Source: Clostridiaceae bacterium UBA6110
GTDB taxonomy: Bacteria > Bacillota > Clostridia > Clostridiales > Clostridiaceae
Direction: 5' to 3'
Assembly: GCA_002428415.1 (NCBI GenBank)
Contig: DIWI01000100.1
Location: forward strand, 1-19,845
Length of the DNA stretch: 19,845 nt
In this document: positions 1 through 6,719 of the stretch, piece by piece
How positions within the stretch are numbered: the first letter of the stretch is position 1
Layout: every line of letters starts with the position of its first letter
The notes under the pieces: model-generated
Databases searched by the model: none
What the model was told of the DNA's origin: nothing
What the model saw: the letters and a program-made list of their open reading frames with translations, nothing else
Position numbers and translations under genes: made by a program

Positions 1-43
1 TGACTTCAGTCATGAGAATTTCAAAATCTTTGAATATCAATGG

Positions 44-69
44 AATTCGCTTGCCGAATTTTTTATAAT
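44..69 (+). promoter_or_regulatory. Putative promoter with spacer palindrome, upstream of the deaminase operon
   Basis: A perfect TATAAT lies at 64-69. It is preceded at 17 bp by TGGAAT (41-46), a weak -35 match. A second possible pair is TTGCCG (51-56) with TTATAT (75-80) at 18 bp. Between the first pair sits a perfect inverted repeat, AATTCG-N5-CGAATT, at 44-60, which is where a repressor operator would be expected. Transcription from here gives a leader of about 200 nt before the TTG start at 282. The operator is inferred; I do not recognise its regulator. Confidence 0.4.
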
Positions 70-235
70 ATAAATTATATGTAAACATAAGAAGGAAAGT
101 ACGGTCTAAATTTTAAAAAGTGTTAGAAAATTGAACGAATTGGAACTGAAATGCACGCTGTTGAAAAGATAATTGCAAGAGTATCGGATTCATCACGGTG
201 TACTTTTTCACATTAATGGTTTTTCTGGCTTGATA

Positions 236-284
236 CCCTCCTTGAGAGTAGAATAAATATATGGAAGCAGGAGGGATTAGCTTG
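236..284 (+). promoter_or_regulatory. RBS deciding the TTG start, with an upstream anti-RBS
   Basis: AGGAGGG at 269-275 lies 6 nt before TTG at 282. This makes TTG the start in preference to the in-frame ATG at 261, which has no ribosome binding site. The heptamer CCCTCCT at 236-242 is an exact complement of AGGAGGG and would form a 7-bp stem with a 26-nt loop, hiding the ribosome binding site. That suggests translational control of the first gene of the operon. The pairing is visible in the sequence; the regulatory role is inferred. Confidence 0.5.
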
Positions 285-1610
285 AAAAAATGCATAATAA
301 ACGGTGTTATCATTACAATGGATGAAAGCCGTACCATAATCGAAGACGGATTCGTAATAATAGACGGCAATGTGATAGTTGAAATCGGACATATGAGGGA
401 CATTCCTATTTCAGGCGATATGGAGCTTCTGGATGCCAAGGGCGGAATCGTAATGCCAGGCTTCATAAACTGCCATACCCATATATCTATGTCTGTGTTC
501 AGAGGCCTCGGAGAGGACATGCCGGACAGGCTCAGAAGGTACATGTTCCCAATGGAGGATGAGCTGCTTGATGAGAGGATGGTAGGGATCGGAGCAAGGC
601 TTAGCCTCATTGAGCTTATTCAGGGAGGGGTCACTACATTCTGTGACATGTACTACTTTGAAGATGAGGTGGCAAAGGCCGTCAGTGATTTCGGGATGAG
701 GGCAGTCCTTGGGGAAACCGTCCTGTCAAAGCCTTCACCAGACTCAAAAGAGCCCTATGGTGGAATAGAATACGCTAAGGAATTCATATCAAAATGGAAG
801 GGTGACAGCCTGATAACTCCCGCATTCGCACCCCATGCGCCATATACGTGCGACGATCAGCATCTTATGGAAATAAAGAGGCTTGCTGATGAGCTGGATG
901 TGCCTATAACGATGCATCTCTCGGAGATGCTCCACGAGATGGAGGAGTTTGATGCTAAATACGGCAAGACGCCGATAAAGCATCTTGAGGAAATCGGATT
1001 CCTTTCTGAGCGTCTCATAGCGGCACATCTCGTGTATGTGGACGATGAAGACATAATGGTATTGAAGAGAAATGGAGTCGGTGCTGCCCACAACGTGGTC
1101 GCGAACGCAAAGAGCGGAAGGAAGGTATCTCCCGCACCTTCAATGCACAAGGCAGGCATGAATGTGGGACTCGGAACAGACGGACCCATGAGCGGCAACC
1201 ATCAGGATATATTGTCACTTCTCGGCTACTATACCAAGATCCAGAAGCAGGCTGCTCTGGACAACAGGCTATGTCCTGCGATTGAAGCTGTCGAGCTTGG
1301 CACAATTGGCGGAGCCAGGGTGCTCGGAATGGAAGATGAGATCGGTTCGATTGAAAAGGGGAAGAAAGCTGACATCATTATCATTGACACCTCTGCCCCG
1401 AACATTCAGCCTATATATGATTATTACTCGGCCATAGTGTATGCGGCGCATCCCCATAATGTTGTAATGACAATGGTTGATGGCAGGGTACTTATGTCTG
1501 GCAGGAAGCTGCTTGTCCAGGATGAGATGAAGGTGCTTGATGAGGTCAGGGAGGTTTCGAAACGGATCTCAACATTTGCAAGAGAGCTTGACCAAAGAGC
1601 GAGACTCTGA
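282..1610 (+). CDS. MtaD/SsnA-type amidohydrolase (probable nucleoside or nucleobase deaminase)
   Basis: This is a cytosolic metal-dependent hydrolase of the amidohydrolase superfamily (TatD/MTA-SAH deaminase branch), 442 residues from the TTG start, normal length for the family. Expected residues are visible: the metal-binding HTH at 65-67 in GFINCHTH, H185 in the APHAPYT segment, H212 and E215 in MHLSE, H249 in AAHLVY, and D300 in GLGTDGPMSGN. Members deaminate 5'-methylthioadenosine, S-adenosylhomocysteine, 5'-deoxyadenosine, guanine or related compounds. The usual HxPxSNxK segment reads HNVVANAK here (270-277), so the substrate may not be the classic MTA/SAH. It is the first gene of an operon with two nucleoside hydrolases and a ribokinase remnant, so a purine nucleoside or base is the likely substrate (inference). 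The start is set by the strong ribosome binding site at 269-275. Superfamily is sure; exact substrate is open. Confidence 0.88.
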   Translation: MKKCIINGVIITMDESRTIIEDGFVIIDGNVIVEIGHMRDIPISGDMELLDAKGGIVMPGFINCHTHISMSVFRGLGEDMPDRLRRYMFPMEDELLDERMVGIGARLSLIELIQGGVTTFCDMYYFEDEVAKAVSDFGMRAVLGETVLSKPSPDSKEPYGGIEYAKEFISKWKGDSLITPAFAPHAPYTCDDQHLMEIKRLADELDVPITMHLSEMLHEMEEFDAKYGKTPIKHLEEIGFLSERLIAAHLVYVDDEDIMVLKRNGVGAAHNVVANAKSGRKVSPAPSMHKAGMNVGLGTDGPMSGNHQDILSLLGYYTKIQKQAALDNRLCPAIEAVELGTIGGARVLGMEDEIGSIEKGKKADIIIIDTSAPNIQPIYDYYSAIVYAAHPHNVVMTMVDGRVLMSGRKLLVQDEMKVLDEVREVSKRISTFARELDQRARL

Positions 1611-1635
1611 TGGCATGCATTAAGGAGGCAGAGGA

Positions 1636-2580
1636 ATGGGTAAGAAACCGGTAATAATAGATACTGATCCCGGGCATGATGATGCCGTTGCCCTTATGCT
1701 TGCAATATCCAGCGATACTTTGGATATCAGAGGAATAACCGTTTCAGCCGGAAACAGCACACTGGATAACACGAAAGAAAATGCATTGAGGATTCTCACG
1801 CATCTCTGCAGCAACGCTAAAGTTTACAAAGGGGCTGAAAGACCTATGCTTTCAGTTCTTAAGCCATCAAAATCCATACATGGTGAGAACGGGCTTGCGG
1901 GTACTACTCTGCCAGAACCAAAAGGTATGGCGGAATTAAGGAATGCTGTCCAGTTTCTGGAGGATGAGGTAAAGCTTTCGGAAGAAAAGATTACTATAAT
2001 CGCACTGGGCCCGCTTACCAACATAGCCACGTTCATCCTGTCTGCACCTGAGCTCAAGCACAGGATAAGTGTGATATTCATGATGGGAGGAGCCGTTTTT
2101 GGCGGTAACAGGACTCCTGCAGCTGAATTCAATGTATGGCAGGATCCGGAAGCGGCAAGCATCGTTTTCGAATCGGGAATCCCATTGGTCATGTGCGGAC
2201 TTGATGTGACAAGGAAATGCGGAATGCTCGAAAAAGACATGGAAAGGATAAGAGATTCCAAAGGAAAGGCCTGCAAACTGACAGCTGAAATCATGGAATA
2301 TTTCGGGAAGACAGCCGGAAACAGTGAGGTAGTGTTCCATGATGCAGTAGCAGTAACGAGGGTTTTGAGGCCTGAGCTGTTCAAATCCATGAGCTGCAAT
2401 GTGGTCATAGACCTTGACGGGAGATACACGAGAGGCTGCACAGTAACAGATACCATAGGAATCAGCGGAGGAAGGATAAATGCTGAGGTAGTGCTGGACG
2501 CAGACAGGGAAGGGGTATCTTCATTTATTGCAGAGTCTCTTCTTAAGCTCGATGGGGAAATCGGGAGGGGATCATGTTGA
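1636..2580 (+). CDS. Inosine-uridine-preferring nucleoside hydrolase, copy 1
   Basis: This enzyme cleaves the N-glycosidic bond of ribonucleosides to give base and ribose (IU-NH family, calcium-dependent, cytosolic). The 314-residue length is typical. The N-terminal signature DTDPGHDDA (9-17) holds the calcium aspartates. Further family landmarks are N40 (SAGN), HGENGL (82-87), ALGPLTN, MMGGA (149-153), EFNVWQDPEAA (164-174) and the catalytic-site FHDA with H235 and D236. The start ATG follows AAGGAGG within a 25-nt gap after the deaminase. The end overlaps the next gene by 7 nt, so the two hydrolases are translationally coupled. Base preference (purine, pyrimidine or both) cannot be read from the sequence. 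Confidence 0.93.
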   Translation: MGKKPVIIDTDPGHDDAVALMLAISSDTLDIRGITVSAGNSTLDNTKENALRILTHLCSNAKVYKGAERPMLSVLKPSKSIHGENGLAGTTLPEPKGMAELRNAVQFLEDEVKLSEEKITIIALGPLTNIATFILSAPELKHRISVIFMMGGAVFGGNRTPAAEFNVWQDPEAASIVFESGIPLVMCGLDVTRKCGMLEKDMERIRDSKGKACKLTAEIMEYFGKTAGNSEVVFHDAVAVTRVLRPELFKSMSCNVVIDLDGRYTRGCTVTDTIGISGGRINAEVVLDADREGVSSFIAESLLKLDGEIGRGSC

Positions 2581-3509
2581 AGAAGCCTATAATACTTGAC
2601 TGTGACCCGGGTGTTGATGATGCCTTCGCCATAATGCTTGCAAATAGCTATACAGGATTAGATATACGTGCGATAACCGTAGTTTCTGGAAATGTTGGAA
2701 TTGAGCATACATCAAGGAATGCTATCCAGCTGTGCTCTTTGCTTGGTATGGATGTTAGAGTAGGGATAGGTGCAGCAAGGCCGTTAATAATAGAACCAAG
2801 GTTTGCAGGGCACATGCACGGTGACAATGGGCTGGGAGGAATTGTTCTCCCAGAGGCAAGGCTTGAACCTGACAGCATGAAGGCCTGGGACATAATGTAC
2901 GAAGAAGCAGTCAAGCTTTCAGGGGAACTTGAAATCGTGGCTGTCGGTCCCCTGACTAACGTTGCGATTGCAATACTTAAGTATCGGGACCTTAAGGACC
3001 TGGTAAAGAAGATAACAATTATGGGCGGTTCAGTGACTGCCGGGAACCACTCGCAGTATGGTGAGTTCAATACCTGGGCAGACCCGCATGCTGCTGAAAT
3101 TGTGTTCCAGTCAGGCATCCCAATAACCATGTTCGGGCTTAATGCCACAACCCAGTGCGCTATACCTTTTGATGAGCTCAAGAGACTTGGCCGGGAGGAC
3201 TCGATAGTAAGCGAGCTCATACTTGGCATTTATGAGTATATTAAGACAACCAGAAGAGGTGCGGGCAACAGGATTACACTGCATGATGCGATTGCAGTGG
3301 GCTACCTTATCGATGAAAGAATTGCTGACACAAGAAGTGCATTTGTTTCATGCGAAACCGTAGGTAAGCACACTCATGGGATGACGGTAGCAGATTTTCA
3401 GATGCGTAATGGAAAGTTACCCAATGCAGAAGTGGCTATGGTTACATATCCTGAGGTTTTCGGCAGGATGCTTGAAGAAATGGTTGGATATTACGGGGTG
3501 AAGACATGA
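2574..3509 (+). CDS. Inosine-uridine-preferring nucleoside hydrolase, copy 2
   Basis: A second IU-NH family enzyme of 311 residues, a divergent paralogue of the gene before it. Motifs seen are DCDPGVDDA (9-17), SGN (38-40), HGDNGL (82-87), AVGPLTN, TIMGGSV (148-154), EFNTWADPHAA (164-174) and LHDAIAV with H237 and D238. All calcium and catalytic positions appear intact, so it should be active. The ATG lies inside the end of the upstream gene (ATGTTGA), with GGGAGGGG a few bases upstream as ribosome binding site. The stop TGA overlaps the ATG of the ribokinase remnant (ATGA), preserving the old operon junction. Two divergent copies kept side by side suggest split substrate ranges (inference). 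Confidence 0.93.
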   Translation: MLKKPIILDCDPGVDDAFAIMLANSYTGLDIRAITVVSGNVGIEHTSRNAIQLCSLLGMDVRVGIGAARPLIIEPRFAGHMHGDNGLGGIVLPEARLEPDSMKAWDIMYEEAVKLSGELEIVAVGPLTNVAIAILKYRDLKDLVKKITIMGGSVTAGNHSQYGEFNTWADPHAAEIVFQSGIPITMFGLNATTQCAIPFDELKRLGREDSIVSELILGIYEYIKTTRRGAGNRITLHDAIAVGYLIDERIADTRSAFVSCETVGKHTHGMTVADFQMRNGKLPNAEVAMVTYPEVFGRMLEEMVGYYGVKT

Positions 3510-3847
3510 ATGGGCTTGAGGTGAAGTACCCTGATACAGGCATGATCTTCACCTTAGGTGAGTAAGCTGTGATGTACAGAACTAAGTCTGAATCTGGAAG
3601 AAAGTCAGCATACAAGGTTGAGGCTGTGGATACCACAGGTGCAGGGGATGCATTCGCCGGTTACTTCATCGGTATGACCTCGAAGGGAGCAAGCGTGGAA
3701 GAGACCCTGGATATGGCCCAGATTGCTGCTGCAATTTCGGTCACAAGAAAAGAAGCAAACGGATCAATACCTACGCTCGATGAGGTTATTGGGTATGAAA
3801 AGTTTTGGTTTTCACAAACTTCCAAGACTATTGAGACGTATCGGTAA
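3506..3847 (+). pseudogene. rbsK: Ribokinase remnant (PfkB family): C-terminal third with internal stop
   Basis: One reading frame from ATG 3506 gives 19 residues ending YPDTGMIFTLGE, then TAA (3563-3565), then continues in the same frame with AVMYRTKSESGRK and VDTTGAGDAFAGYF. Joined, this is recognisable as the last third of a ribokinase: the strand before the usual TLG(E/D)KG turn, then the anion-hole and catalytic-base motif DTTGAGD, then the C-terminal helices. The stop replaces what is normally Lys in TLGEKG. About 190 N-terminal residues, including the ribose-binding lid, are missing. The start codon still overlaps the upstream stop (ATGA), which suggests an internal deletion after the first codons plus a later nonsense change. 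A GTG at 3569 could start a 92-residue fragment, but it could not be a working kinase. The intact ancestor would have phosphorylated the ribose released by the two hydrolases. Confidence 0.85.
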
Positions 3848-3860
3848 CATCTGTTATAAT
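3831..3860 (+). promoter_or_regulatory. Promoter-like sequence at the end of the ribokinase remnant
   Basis: TTGAGA (3831-3836) is followed after 18 bp by TATAAT (3855-3860), with TG one base upstream of the -10 (TGTTATAAT, an extended -10). It points into a region with no gene on the plus strand and towards the 3' end of the convergent ABC operon. It may drive a small RNA or may be accidental. Confidence 0.35.
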
Positions 3861-3883
3861 TGGAATATCCAGACAGAGATTAT

Positions 3884-3903
3884 AGCCTGAAAAGCAGGTT
3901 TTT
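3884..3903 (+). terminator. Weak intrinsic terminator candidate after the nucleoside operon
   Basis: AGCCTG (3884-3889), a 5-nt loop AAAAG, then CAGGTT pairs as a 6-bp stem including one G-U pair, followed by a short T run (3899-3903). It is placed correctly for the plus-strand operon, but the stem is short. Confidence 0.35.
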
Positions 3904-3928
3904 AATATTTGCCGGGATGCTGAATATG

Positions 3929-3952
3929 GCTATACATATTAATATATATAGC
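3929..3952. repeat. AT-rich near-perfect palindrome
   Basis: GCTATACATAT (3929-3939), a 2-nt centre, and ATATATATAGC (3942-3952) form an 11-bp inverted repeat with one mismatch. It could be an operator or part of an RNA fold. It lies between two convergent operons, so it is not in a usual promoter position. Confidence 0.4.
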
Positions 3953-3973
3953 GACCTAACACAATAATACCAA

Positions 3974-4020
3974 ACGTTGGAATACCTCACGACCCGTCCA
4001 GTCGCGAGGTATTTCAACGT
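3974..4020. terminator. Long hairpin between convergent operons, probable bidirectional terminator
   Basis: Arms 3974-3993 and 4001-4020 pair over 20 positions, with one G-U and one A-C pair, around a 7-nt loop (CCGTCCA). It sits 31 bases beyond the stop of the minus-strand ATPase gene and after the plus-strand operon. No T run follows on the plus strand and only a mixed T-rich stretch follows on the minus strand. The termination role therefore rests on position and stem stability. Confidence 0.5.
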
Positions 4021-4050
4021 CCAAATATAAATTTCTGAAATTTAAGGTTG

Positions 4051-4728
4051 TCAGATGTCCAGAGCTATCCTCCCATCCTTTATCTCAATTATCCTGTCTG
4101 CCTTCTCTGCAATCCTTCTGTCATGGGTTATGATCACGAAGGTTGTCCCGAGATTTTTATTGATATCCCTCATAAGGTTGTATATGTTCTCCGTTGAATC
4201 GGAGTCAAGGTTTCCAGTAGGCTCGTCCGCAAGTATTATCCTCGGATTGTTCATTAGTGCCCTTGCGATTGCAGTCCTTTGCTGCTGTCCGCCGGACATA
4301 TTTGTAGAGAGGTTGTTCCTGACCTTCTCAAGTCCTACCAGCTGCATGAGCTCCTCAGCCCGTGCTTTAGTTTCACTGGTTCTTTTTGCCATTATGTTGT
4401 TTGGAAGAAGCACGTTCTCCAGGGCTGTGAATTCAGGCAGCAGATAGTGGAACTGGAATATGAATCCAATGGTTTTGTTCCTCAGCTCCGCAAGCTCGTT
4501 CTTTCCCATGCCGTCAGTTCTTTTGCCATCTATTATCACCTCGCCGCTTGTTGGCTTGTCCAGGGTGCCTACAATATTGAGAAGGGTGCTTTTTCCGCTT
4601 CCTGACTGACCGATTATGGATGTGAAGCTGCCTTCCTTTATATCGAGGCTCAGGTCATGCAGCACCTGGGTCTTTATCTGGTTTCCGTATATCTTGTTTA
4701 TGTTCTTAAGCTGTATGATATCAGCCAT
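4051..4728 (-). CDS. ABC transporter ATP-binding protein, LolD/MacB type
   Basis: This is the ATPase that powers the FtsX-like permease encoded just upstream, acting at the inner face of the cytoplasmic membrane. The 225-residue length is typical of the LolD/MacB/FtsE group. Visible motifs are Walker A GQSGSGKST (40-48), the Q-loop at Q92 followed by the family-specific FHYLLPEFTALENV, signature MSGGQQQR (144-151), Walker B IILADEP (164-170), D-loop region GNLD, and switch H202. The ATG at 4728 overlaps the end of the permease gene by 8 nt and has GAGGTGAT just upstream, so translation is coupled. This class drives extrusion or mechanotransmission of lipoproteins, peptides, drugs or cell-wall signals rather than uptake. 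The substrate here is unknown. Confidence 0.93.
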   Translation of the reverse strand: MADIIQLKNINKIYGNQIKTQVLHDLSLDIKEGSFTSIIGQSGSGKSTLLNIVGTLDKPTSGEVIIDGKRTDGMGKNELAELRNKTIGFIFQFHYLLPEFTALENVLLPNNIMAKRTSETKARAEELMQLVGLEKVRNNLSTNMSGGQQQRTAIARALMNNPRIILADEPTGNLDSDSTENIYNLMRDINKNLGTTFVIITHDRRIAEKADRIIEIKDGRIALDI

Positions 4729-5878
4729 TTCTAATCACCTCTATCGGATTGAGCTTTGAAGACTTTCTTGCAGGTATAAGCGCAGCAAGCATCGATGCCA
4801 GTACTGCTACCATTGCTGAAAGTGCAATGAACCTGTAGTCAATGAAGAGTGGTACCACAGGAGTTCCGTCAGGGTTAAGGGCAAACTTCGAGAAGGAGAA
4901 TAGGAGACCGAATCCGAATGCCACTCCAAGCACTGCTCCTGCCATTCCAAGGAGAAGTCCCTGGAAGAGGAAGATGAGGCTTGCGGTGCCGTCCTTTATG
5001 CCCATAGCCTTAAGAATTCCAATCTGCCTTGATTTCTGAACAACTGTTATGGCAAGTATGCTTGCTATGCCGAGGAGCACCGAAATCATGACAAACACCT
5101 GGATCATTATGCTTGATACGCTCTGACCGTTAAGTCCGCTTAGAAGCTGTGCATTCTGATCCTTCCAGTTGTCGACAAGGATTTCGTCACCTGCAATTTC
5201 AGACACTTCAAGTGCCATTGCATCAGCTGAAAAGACCTCATTTACCTGCATTTCTATCGAGGTGACACCTTCATCGTAAGAGAAGACCTTCTGGGCAGTA
5301 TCAAGGCCTGAGATCAGCCATGACTTGTTGAGACTGGCTACCCCAAGGTCGAAGATACCGGTAATCTTGAACTGTTCGGTCTGTCCAAGGTTGGTTATGA
5401 GCTCAAGTGAATCTCCAATCTTCAATCCAGCTTCATTCATTAAGTCATTACCGGCAAGGGTCTCGAAGTCATTAGCTGGAAGTGTTCCTTCAACCAGGCT
5501 TTCAGAAATATTGTATATTCCATCAGCCTTTTCTATGTCAAAGCCCCTTAATAGAACGCTGTATGTATCCTCATCAACTTTTACAAGTGCAGGACCATCT
5601 GCGGATGCTGATATTGCTTCAATATTGCTGACCTCTGACATTATCTTATCTGAAAGTACGGAGTAATCCTTGATTAGCCCATCGTCATTCTTCGATGACA
5701 GAGTAATGTGCGGCTGGCTTCCAATAGTCTTATCAACAAGGCTCTTCTGAAGCCCCTGGATAAGCGAGCCTATGAATATCTGTACAGATACTCCAATGGC
5801 GATACCTATCGCTATCAGAATTGTCTGGCCTCGGCTGGAGCCAAGGAACCTTACTGCTATCCTAAATGGTAGTTTCAT
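4721..5878 (-). CDS. FtsX/LolE-like ABC transporter permease
   Basis: A 385-residue membrane protein with the four-helix FtsX layout: TM1 about 18-40, a large extracytoplasmic (MacB-PCD-like) domain about 45-250, then TM2 about 257-280, TM3 about 303-328 and TM4 about 350-370. The cytoplasmic motifs SRQIGILKAMG (284-294) after TM2 and ARKSSKLNPIEVIRNG at the very C-terminus are typical of LolC/LolE/MacB permeases. The start was placed at ATG 5878 because GGAAGGAGG lies about 8 nt upstream and the protein begins directly before TM1. The frame is open to 5989, but the extra 37 residues would lie inside the upstream gene and have no ribosome binding site. The gene overlaps the cobalamin-protein gene by 17 nt and the ATPase gene by 8 nt, so all three should be made together. 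In a Gram-positive host it could export a molecule or act mechanically on envelope proteins. Confidence 0.9.
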   Translation of the reverse strand: MKLPFRIAVRFLGSSRGQTILIAIGIAIGVSVQIFIGSLIQGLQKSLVDKTIGSQPHITLSSKNDDGLIKDYSVLSDKIMSEVSNIEAISASADGPALVKVDEDTYSVLLRGFDIEKADGIYNISESLVEGTLPANDFETLAGNDLMNEAGLKIGDSLELITNLGQTEQFKITGIFDLGVASLNKSWLISGLDTAQKVFSYDEGVTSIEMQVNEVFSADAMALEVSEIAGDEILVDNWKDQNAQLLSGLNGQSVSSIMIQVFVMISVLLGIASILAITVVQKSRQIGILKAMGIKDGTASLIFLFQGLLLGMAGAVLGVAFGFGLLFSFSKFALNPDGTPVVPLFIDYRFIALSAMVAVLASMLAALIPARKSSKLNPIEVIRNG

Positions 5879-6524
5879 TTTCCCTGCCTCCTTCCAATTT
5901 TTCGATATCCTCAAAGCTTGTGAGATAGCTGTCTGCCCCAAGGCTTGCAGCCTTATCATGCAATTTTGAAAGTGCGCTTCCGCCTGCAAGGATCGTAACT
6001 GAATGATCTGCCTTCCTTATGAGCTCTATGGTGTTCCTTGCAGAAACCAGGTTGTAGGGGTTAGTTATGCTTATGGCAACGTAATTTGGCTTGTCAACAT
6101 GAATGCCAGCCACAAAGACTTCCTTTGGAGTGTTGCTCCCAACGAATGTCGTATCATACCCGTTTATTGTAAAGTAGTCAGCAATCATCCTGGCTCCGAT
6201 TTCATGGTATTCATCTACCGGGCATACCACTGCAATCTTTTTGCGATCAGGATGAGAACCTCTCCTTTCCCTTTCCTTTACGACATATGGATAGCAATTC
6301 TCCACAATAGTCTTTATTATCGAGCTCCTTACGTGTTCCTTCCATATATCAGTCCTTTCGTCTCCTGTCAGCTTCATCTCATTCAGCGATTTGGCCAGGA
6401 CCTCCTCATAAACTTCTACTATTCCAGCTTCGCCTGATTCCAGCTTGCTTATTATATATTCCAGTGCTTTTGCTCTGTCTTCCGTTTCAATTATGGATAT
6501 GAACTCTTCAGCCATACTGTTCAT
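5862..6524 (-). CDS. Stand-alone cobalamin-binding protein, CarH/AerR-like B12 module
   Basis: The 220-residue protein has two parts: a helical cap domain (about 1-90) and a Rossmann-like B12-binding domain (about 95-210). In the cap, E63-H64 starts a run EHVRSSIIKTIVE, matching the EH pair of the B12 photoreceptor/sensor cap; the Trp expected ten residues earlier is not there (a Trp sits at 61). The lower ligand motif reads ExHxxG (E105, H107, G110), as in CarH, rather than the DxHxxG usual in corrinoid methyltransferases. The later GGSALS (181-186) matches the base-binding loop. There is no helix-turn-helix and no methyltransferase partner nearby. ATG 6524 was chosen because AGGAG lies 8 nt upstream; the GTG at 6533 overlaps that site. 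As first gene of an operon with an ABC transporter, it may sense or carry corrinoid. The function is inferred. Confidence 0.82.
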   Translation of the reverse strand: MNSMAEEFISIIETEDRAKALEYIISKLESGEAGIVEVYEEVLAKSLNEMKLTGDERTDIWKEHVRSSIIKTIVENCYPYVVKERERRGSHPDRKKIAVVCPVDEYHEIGARMIADYFTINGYDTTFVGSNTPKEVFVAGIHVDKPNYVAISITNPYNLVSARNTIELIRKADHSVTILAGGSALSKLHDKAASLGADSYLTSFEDIEKLEGGRENETTI

Positions 6525-6568
6525 CTCATACACTCCTAATAACTATTATTTCTTAACAACTATTCTTG

Positions 6569-6597
6569 ATTATATGATATACCACGTTTTGAAATAA
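6569..6597 (-). promoter_or_regulatory. Putative promoter of the B12-protein/ABC operon
   Basis: On the minus strand TATAAT (6574-6569) lies 17 bp after TTATTT (6597-6592), a weak -35. One copy of the ATACCACG repeat falls inside the spacer, so a regulator bound there could block or help the polymerase. The leader to ATG 6524 would be about 40 nt. Confidence 0.45.
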
Positions 6598-6641
6598 AGC
6601 AATCATAAAATTAAATTTTGTAAAATTAATACCACGATTTG
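6579..6641. repeat. Direct repeat pair, possible regulator sites
   Basis: ATACCACGTTTTG (6579-6591) and ATACCACGATTTG (6629-6641) agree at 12 of 13 bases and start exactly 50 bp apart, close to five helical turns. One copy lies in the promoter spacer and one upstream of it. This fits an operator pair; the protein that would bind is not known. Confidence 0.45.
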
Positions 6642-6719
6642 GGTTATAATGTTTTATGTGATGAGAAATTAAAGAATATTTTTTTATCCTTTTGTAAAAA
6701 TGCCCGATTAATTCAGGCT

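Noticed and set aside
1..281. Purine or SAM riboswitch upstream of the nucleoside operon
   Set aside because: I looked for the purine-riboswitch core and SAM-I type helices and found neither; only the ribosome-binding-site pairing is supported.
113..610. Open frame of 165 codons on the minus strand opposite the deaminase leader and 5' end
   Set aside because: Low-complexity Ser/Ile-rich product, antisense to a clear gene, no ribosome binding site.
1824..2456. 210-codon minus-strand frame opposite nucleoside hydrolase 1
   Set aside because: Antisense shadow of a conserved gene; the product has no family motif.
2648..3229. 193-codon minus-strand frame opposite nucleoside hydrolase 2
   Set aside because: Antisense shadow; same pattern as opposite copy 1, following from the codon use of the real genes.
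4055..4447. Plus-strand frame of 130 codons inside the ABC ATPase gene
   Set aside because: Antisense to all the ATPase motifs; no start signal.
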